This document shows, in pieces, positions 6,111 to 8,712 of a stretch of DNA of 8,712 nt. A program made the translations under genes and the position numbers. Within the stretch, counting starts at the first letter, position 1. Each line of letters begins with the position of its first letter. Below the pieces are notes generated by a model that saw nothing but the letters and a program-made list of their open reading frames with translations, did not search any database and was not told the DNA's origin. Where the stretch lies: contig DUES01000215.1 in assembly GCA_011192055.1 (NCBI GenBank), positions 1 through 8,712 of the forward strand. Reading direction: 5' to 3'. This DNA comes from Dehalococcoidia bacterium (GTDB lineage: Bacteria; Chloroflexota; Dehalococcoidia; Dehalococcoidales; Fen-1064).

Positions 6111-7036
6111 GGTTTCCTCCCTACAGTCCTTCCGAGGAAGTCCACAATAGACCGGGCAATGTCCGGACCGCGGTCATCCTGGAGGAAGTGCGCCGCCTTA
6201 TCGAACGTTATCGGGCCTTCGGCATGCGGCAGCAGTTCTTTAAGTCGGTCAGCATATTCTATTGGAAACACATTGTCCTCCGGCGCCCAGATAAGGAGGG
6301 TCGGTACCTGCGCCAGTCCCGGCAACCGCCGCTCTATGGCCAGCATATCATCCCAGCCGCGGTCACCTTCCCTCATCGGGATAGTGCGCGGCCAGGTCAG
6401 CACCGCATGGTCAGAATCAGGTTCATCATAAATATGATGATAGGCACGAGCCTCGGTTTCGGTCATGCCGCGCCGGGACACCAGCGATGGACCGGCATGG
6501 GACAGTATCTTGTGACGTTTCATAAAGAACTGCCCTATCAGCGGCGCGTGCCATGTTGTCCAGGGACGGGACGACGAATGGAAACGGCCGACATTTCCCG
6601 TGAACAGCCAGGTATTCATCAGTACCATTGCATCAAGTCGTTCCTGGCGCTGCAGTGCAGCACCGACTCCCTGTGGTCCGCCCCAGTCCTGCCCCACGAT
6701 AACAAATCCCCGCAGTCTAAGCTGGTCCATGAGTGAGACTAAATCGGCAATATGATGGGGCATGGTAAGAGCACTATCAATACGCGGTGCATCCGAATAA
6801 CCGGCACCTACCCAGTCCGGCACAATAACACGGTACCCGGCTTCGGTCAGTGGTGGGATAAAATGCCGGTAGAGAAATCCCCAGGTGGGATTTCCATGAA
6901 GGAGCAGGACCGGTCGTGCTTCCGGGTCACCTTCATCTACATACGCCATGGTCCGTCCATTTACGGTAACGGCATGTTGCTCCCAGGGAAACAATTCCCG
7001 TAACCAGTCAGGTTTCCTGCGTAACTCAATCGTCAT
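6107..7036 (-). CDS. Haloalkane dehalogenase-like alpha/beta hydrolase
   Basis: A 309-residue protein of normal length for the family. The oxyanion segment HGNPTW is at 47-52, nucleophile Asp117 in GQDWGG with Trp118 next to it, catalytic acid Asp254 in WAPEDNVFP after beta-7, and His283 in KAAHFLQDD. The end of beta-6 reads LMNTWL, with no Glu there, so the acid is the beta-7 Asp as in HLD-I/III and not the beta-6 Glu of HLD-II (LinB). Asn49 plus Trp118 would be the halide pair, and Trp159 or Trp162 in the cap could replace or add to it. The reaction would be hydrolytic dehalogenation of an alkyl halide to alcohol and halide; the native substrate is unknown. The start is ATG 7036 with AGGAGG 8 nt upstream. 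A reading extending to 7390 is rejected because it runs through the promoter and the opposite-strand gene remnant. First gene of the operon; its stop overlaps the next ATG by 4 nt. Confidence 0.9.
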   Translation of the reverse strand: MTIELRRKPDWLRELFPWEQHAVTVNGRTMAYVDEGDPEARPVLLLHGNPTWGFLYRHFIPPLTEAGYRVIVPDWVGAGYSDAPRIDSALTMPHHIADLVSLMDQLRLRGFVIVGQDWGGPQGVGAALQRQERLDAMVLMNTWLFTGNVGRFHSSSRPWTTWHAPLIGQFFMKRHKILSHAGPSLVSRRGMTETEARAYHHIYDEPDSDHAVLTWPRTIPMREGDRGWDDMLAIERRLPGLAQVPTLLIWAPEDNVFPIEYADRLKELLPHAEGPITFDKAAHFLQDDRGPDIARSIVDFLGRTVGRKP

Positions 7037-7097
7037 ATATATAACCTCCTCTCGTAGAACAGATATCCGACAATAGCCCGGCCAGGTTGTAAACGCT

Positions 7098-7126
7098 ATT
7101 ATAGCAGGCGTCCTATACGGCAACAA
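7098..7126 (-). promoter_or_regulatory. Extended -10 promoter of the hydrolase/hydrolase/SDR operon
   Basis: On the minus strand, TTGTTG (7126-7121, a poor -35 with 3 of 6 matches) is followed by a 17-bp spacer and TATAAT (7103-7098), a perfect -10 preceded by TGC to give TGCTATAAT. Transcription would begin near 7091, leaving a leader of about 55 nt with AGGAGG at 7050-7045. I see no clear operator palindrome, and no regulator gene is present. Confidence 0.65.
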
Positions 7127-7129
7127 ACG

Positions 7130-7460
7130 ATGTCTGTTCAGGTATTCACCAATAGCCCGAAAACTGTTGACAGCAGCTTCACAACACCCGTGCAGCTCGC
7201 TGGTGGTAGCGGTGCCACCGTCGTCTGCGCTGATGCGAATACCGGGATTACCGAGACTGACGAACAGAATAACTGCCCTACCAGCGAACCGACCGGTACA
7301 GCGGAAACTCCGGCCGGTGTTGCCCTCGTAGAAGGCTGCCGGTTCACGGATATCCCGGCTCGTTGATATTGCGTATGGAGATGACTTCAATATTGAACCG
7401 GGAGAAGGCTATCTATTGAATAATAGTACCGCGACTTCATGGGCAATCCCGGCACAGTGA
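7130..7460 (+). pseudogene. Remnant of a CARDB-type secreted surface-protein gene
   Basis: Plus-strand frame 7130-7366 contains TPVQLAGGSGATVVCAD followed by ADANTGITETDEQNNC. This is the typical end of a CARDB (cell-adhesion related) domain, with its 'D-x-x-x-x-x-x-E-x-x-E-x-N-N' tail, and stops at TGA 7364. The +1 frame continues as LVDIAYGDDFNIEPGEGYLL and ends ...TATSWAIPAQ before TGA 7458. That resembles the C-terminal 'G-x-G-Y...S/T-W-x-I-P' ending of large secreted proteins of Chloroflexota and archaea. The two pieces are in different frames, the usual middle segment is missing, and there is no signal peptide or good Shine-Dalgarno at 7130. I read it as a decayed or truncated gene of the same kind as the secreted gene downstream. 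Alternatively it could be a short unrecognised gene, or a sequencing frameshift joining two parts of one 3' end. Confidence 0.5.
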
Positions 7461-7480
7461 AAAGCAATAATAAACCGTAT

Positions 7481-7509
7481 TTGTATCAATCAAAGGTTTG
7501 CTTTATTAA
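7481..7509 (+). promoter_or_regulatory. Weak candidate promoter for the leader and surface-protein gene
   Basis: TTGTAT (7481-7486), a 17-bp spacer and TATTAA (7504-7509) match the sigma-70 consensus only at 3 and 4 of 6 positions. The site lies in the most AT-rich stretch of the window and would place a start near 7516, ahead of the small ORF, the terminator and the secreted gene. An overlapping TTGACT/TTAAAT pair (7537-7565) is an alternative, but it would start RNA inside the small ORF. Confidence 0.25.
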
Positions 7510-7563
7510 ATGGTACTTTAAGCCCATACCAATCCGTTGACTTTCAAAAGGGGAGATAATTAA

Positions 7564-7626
7564 ATGAAATTAGATGTTTGTAAAGAAACACAGGGAGTTA
7601 TCTTCTCAAACTGGAGAGCCGGCTAA
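7564..7626 (+). CDS. Possible 20-residue leader peptide
   Basis: An ATG at 7564 with AGGGGAG (7549-7555) 8 nt upstream starts a 20-codon ORF ending in ...FSNWRAG and TAA at 7624-7626. That stop codon forms the first three bases of the TAAC loop of the terminator hairpin at 7617-7637, so a terminating ribosome would cover the hairpin. This resembles an attenuation layout, in which translation of a leader peptide influences termination ahead of the gene at 7686. There is no run of identical amino-acid codons to suggest a sensed amino acid, and the peptide matches no family I know. The strong Shine-Dalgarno is the main evidence. It could also be a chance ORF in a spacer. Confidence 0.35.
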   Translation: MKLDVCKETQGVIFSNWRAG

Positions 7627-7637
7627 CGCCGGTTTTT
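7617..7637 (+). terminator. Rho-independent terminator (possible attenuator)
   Basis: CCGGC (7619-7623) pairs with GCCGG (7628-7632) around a TAAC loop, extended by G-T and A-T pairs at the base, and is followed directly by TTTTT (7633-7637). It lies 48 bp before the secreted gene's ATG, so it either ends transcription coming from the left or attenuates transcription into that gene. A competing upstream hairpin (TCTC at 7604-7607 with GAGA at 7614-7617) shares one base with its stem; it is only 4 bp and weak. Confidence 0.6.
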
Positions 7638-7685
7638 CGGTGTTTGCGGATATGCTGAATCCTGTGGCTAAAAGGAGGTCCCGTC

Positions 7686-8712
7686 ATGTATAGAGTCACC
7701 CGAAACAGGTTATGGCGCGTAGTCATGACTATGATTCTAACGACATCACTAACAATGGGGTTGACTGCCGCACCGAGTGCAGCGGCCGTTGTGACCCACC
7801 AGGTGACCAATATCGGTGATAAGTCATTCACCGTGACCTGGTTCAGCGCCGCCGCAGAGGTCGGCCAGGTCAACTGGGGTACCGCTGAGGAGACCCTCGA
7901 CCAGACCGCCTACGATGACCGCGGCGAGGCGACCAGTGACGACACCCACCATGTCACTGTTTCAGGTCTGACCGCAGGAAATACCTACTACTTCGAAATC
8001 GTCTCCGGCGGCGCAACCTGCGATGACGGTGGCAGTCCGTTCAGTGTTACCACCGGACCCACCCTGGGCTTCGTCCTGCCGATGACACTCATTACAGGAA
8101 CCGTATACCTGTCAGATGGCGTAACAGCAGCAGAAGGAGCTATCGTCTATCTCCAGATAACAGGTACCGGGGGTGGCGACTCCCAGGTCTTCTCCAAACT
8201 AACGGACGCCTCCGGAGATTGGACAATGCCTATAGATGCCTTAAGAAACGCTGATTTACAGGCATACTCTCCTGATATTGATGATGATCAGATGCTCTTG
8301 AGTGCCCAGGGAGCTGCCGATGGCAGTGATTCCCAGGTAACAACTGTGGGAACTGCCAAAGCTGCAGCACCAAATATGGTGTTATCGCTCGGGCCAACGG
8401 TGACCGATACCGTTCCCGCCAGCGATGCAACGGACGTGGCCGTTGACGCGGATATCGTGGTGACCTTCAGCACCAATATGGACGAGACCGCTACGGAAGC
8501 AGCTTTCTCAATAGACCCGGTCGTGGCCGGTACCAGAACACTGGTGGACGACACCCTGACCTTTAACCCCACCGCCGACCTGGCCACAGACACGGTCTAT
8601 ACCGTGACAATTGCCGATACCGCCGAAGACACTGGGGACAAGCCCATGACAGCCCCGCACGTCTTCAGCTTTTCCACGGAGGATACCATAGCTCCGCCGG
8701 ACCCCGCCGACG
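7686..8712 (+). CDS. Secreted multi-domain protein with Fn3-like, carboxypeptidase-regulatory-like and Big_5 domains (3' end outside window)
   Basis: From ATG 7686, 342 codons stay open to the right edge. AAAGGAGGT lies 6 nt upstream, the best site in the window. Residues 1-34 form a Sec signal peptide: a basic start (MYRVTRNRLWR), a hydrophobic stretch to about 28, then APSAAA with likely cleavage near 33-34. Residues about 35-123 form a fibronectin-III-like domain (TNIGDKSFTVTW, then VNWGT, then the LTAGNTYYFEIVSG turn), similar to Fn3-like domains ahead of purple acid phosphatases. Residues about 134-233 look like a carboxypeptidase-regulatory-like beta domain (ITGTVYLSDG, then LTDASGDWTMP). 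Residues about 237-332 are a bacterial Ig-like Big_5 domain (DTVPASDATDVAVDADIVVTFS, with FNPTADLATDTVYTV and HVFSFST). An acidic, Thr/Ala-rich composition and the signal peptide indicate an exported surface or matrix protein. No catalytic domain or anchor is visible within the window; either may lie beyond 8712. Confidence 0.88.
   Translation, partial: MYRVTRNRLWRVVMTMILTTSLTMGLTAAPSAAAVVTHQVTNIGDKSFTVTWFSAAAEVGQVNWGTAEETLDQTAYDDRGEATSDDTHHVTVSGLTAGNTYYFEIVSGGATCDDGGSPFSVTTGPTLGFVLPMTLITGTVYLSDGVTAAEGAIVYLQITGTGGGDSQVFSKLTDASGDWTMPIDALRNADLQAYSPDIDDDQMLLSAQGAADGSDSQVTTVGTAKAAAPNMVLSLGPTVTDTVPASDATDVAVDADIVVTFSTNMDETATEAAFSIDPVVAGTRTLVDDTLTFNPTADLATDTVYTVTIADTAEDTGDKPMTAPHVFSFSTEDTIAPPDPAD

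Noticed and set aside
6107..7390. 427-residue reading of the first hydrolase
   Set aside because: The extra 118 N-terminal codons run through the promoter, the AGGAGG site and the antisense CARDB remnant. They show no family similarity, and the ATG at 7036 has a strong ribosome site and starts where the hydrolase fold does.
7511..7531. Inverted repeat TGGTA...TACCA as an operator
   Set aside because: The arms are only 5 bp with an 11-bp spacer, which is easily chance, and no regulator gene is nearby.
7461..7685. c-di-GMP or other known riboswitch ahead of the surface-protein gene
   Set aside because: I looked for GEMM-type conserved blocks and other familiar aptamer cores and found none. 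Only the small ORF and the terminator hairpin are supportable.
1..8712. Mobile element, phage, CRISPR or toxin-antitoxin content
   Set aside because: No transposase, integrase, repeat-spacer array, tRNA end or toxin-like gene could be seen on either strand.

Overview
The window holds ordinary bacterial chromosomal DNA of moderate GC content, with tight operons and strong Shine-Dalgarno sites. Two genes use TTG starts. The gene mix is a family III CoA-transferase, a carboxymuconolactone-decarboxylase-like protein, an SDR, two haloalkane-dehalogenase-like hydrolases and a secreted multi-domain Ig/Fn3-type protein. It resembles heterotrophic or anaerobic members of the Chloroflexota (Dehalococcoidia-like lineages). 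This assignment is an inference from gene content and style; no marker gene is present.

Layout: (1) 1-1734, minus strand: a family III CoA-transferase (CaiB/BaiF) followed by an AhpD/CMD-like gene cut off by the left edge. (2) 1735-1975: a divergent intergenic region with a strong sigma-70-type promoter reading right and a weaker extended -10 reading left. (3) 1976-3880, plus strand: a compact three-gene operon of a 69-residue PLDc_N membrane protein (TTG start), an ABC-2-type ATPase and a six-helix permease. It resembles the yxlE-yxlF-yxlG part of the Bacillus sigY operon, without the sigma factor. (4) 3897-7036, minus strand: a three-gene operon transcribed right to left, consisting of a 309-residue haloalkane-dehalogenase-like hydrolase, a 437-residue one with an unrecognised N-terminal domain, and an SDR. 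An extended -10 promoter lies at 7098-7126. (5) 7130-7460, plus strand: the frameshifted remnant of a CARDB-type surface-protein gene. (6) 7461-7685: an AT-rich leader region with a possible 20-codon ORF whose stop codon sits in the loop of an intrinsic terminator. (7) 7686-8712, plus strand: a secreted Fn3 / carboxypeptidase-regulatory-like / Big_5 protein that runs off the right edge.

How the genes may work together: the two hydrolases and the SDR could form a hydrolyse-then-oxidise route (haloalkane or similar ester/epoxide to alcohol, then to ketone or aldehyde). This is analogous to LinB plus LinC, or DhlA plus an alcohol dehydrogenase. All dehalogenase active-site residues appear to be present, but the substrate is unknown. 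The CoA-transferase and CMD pair would belong to separate acyl-CoA or aromatic metabolism. The ABC operon is an exporter or membrane-stress module of unknown substrate. I found no CRISPR, tRNA, rRNA, transposase or phage genes. The most unusual items are the fusion domain on the second hydrolase, the pairing of two dehalogenases with different halide-pocket residues, and the leader ORF/terminator before the surface-protein gene.
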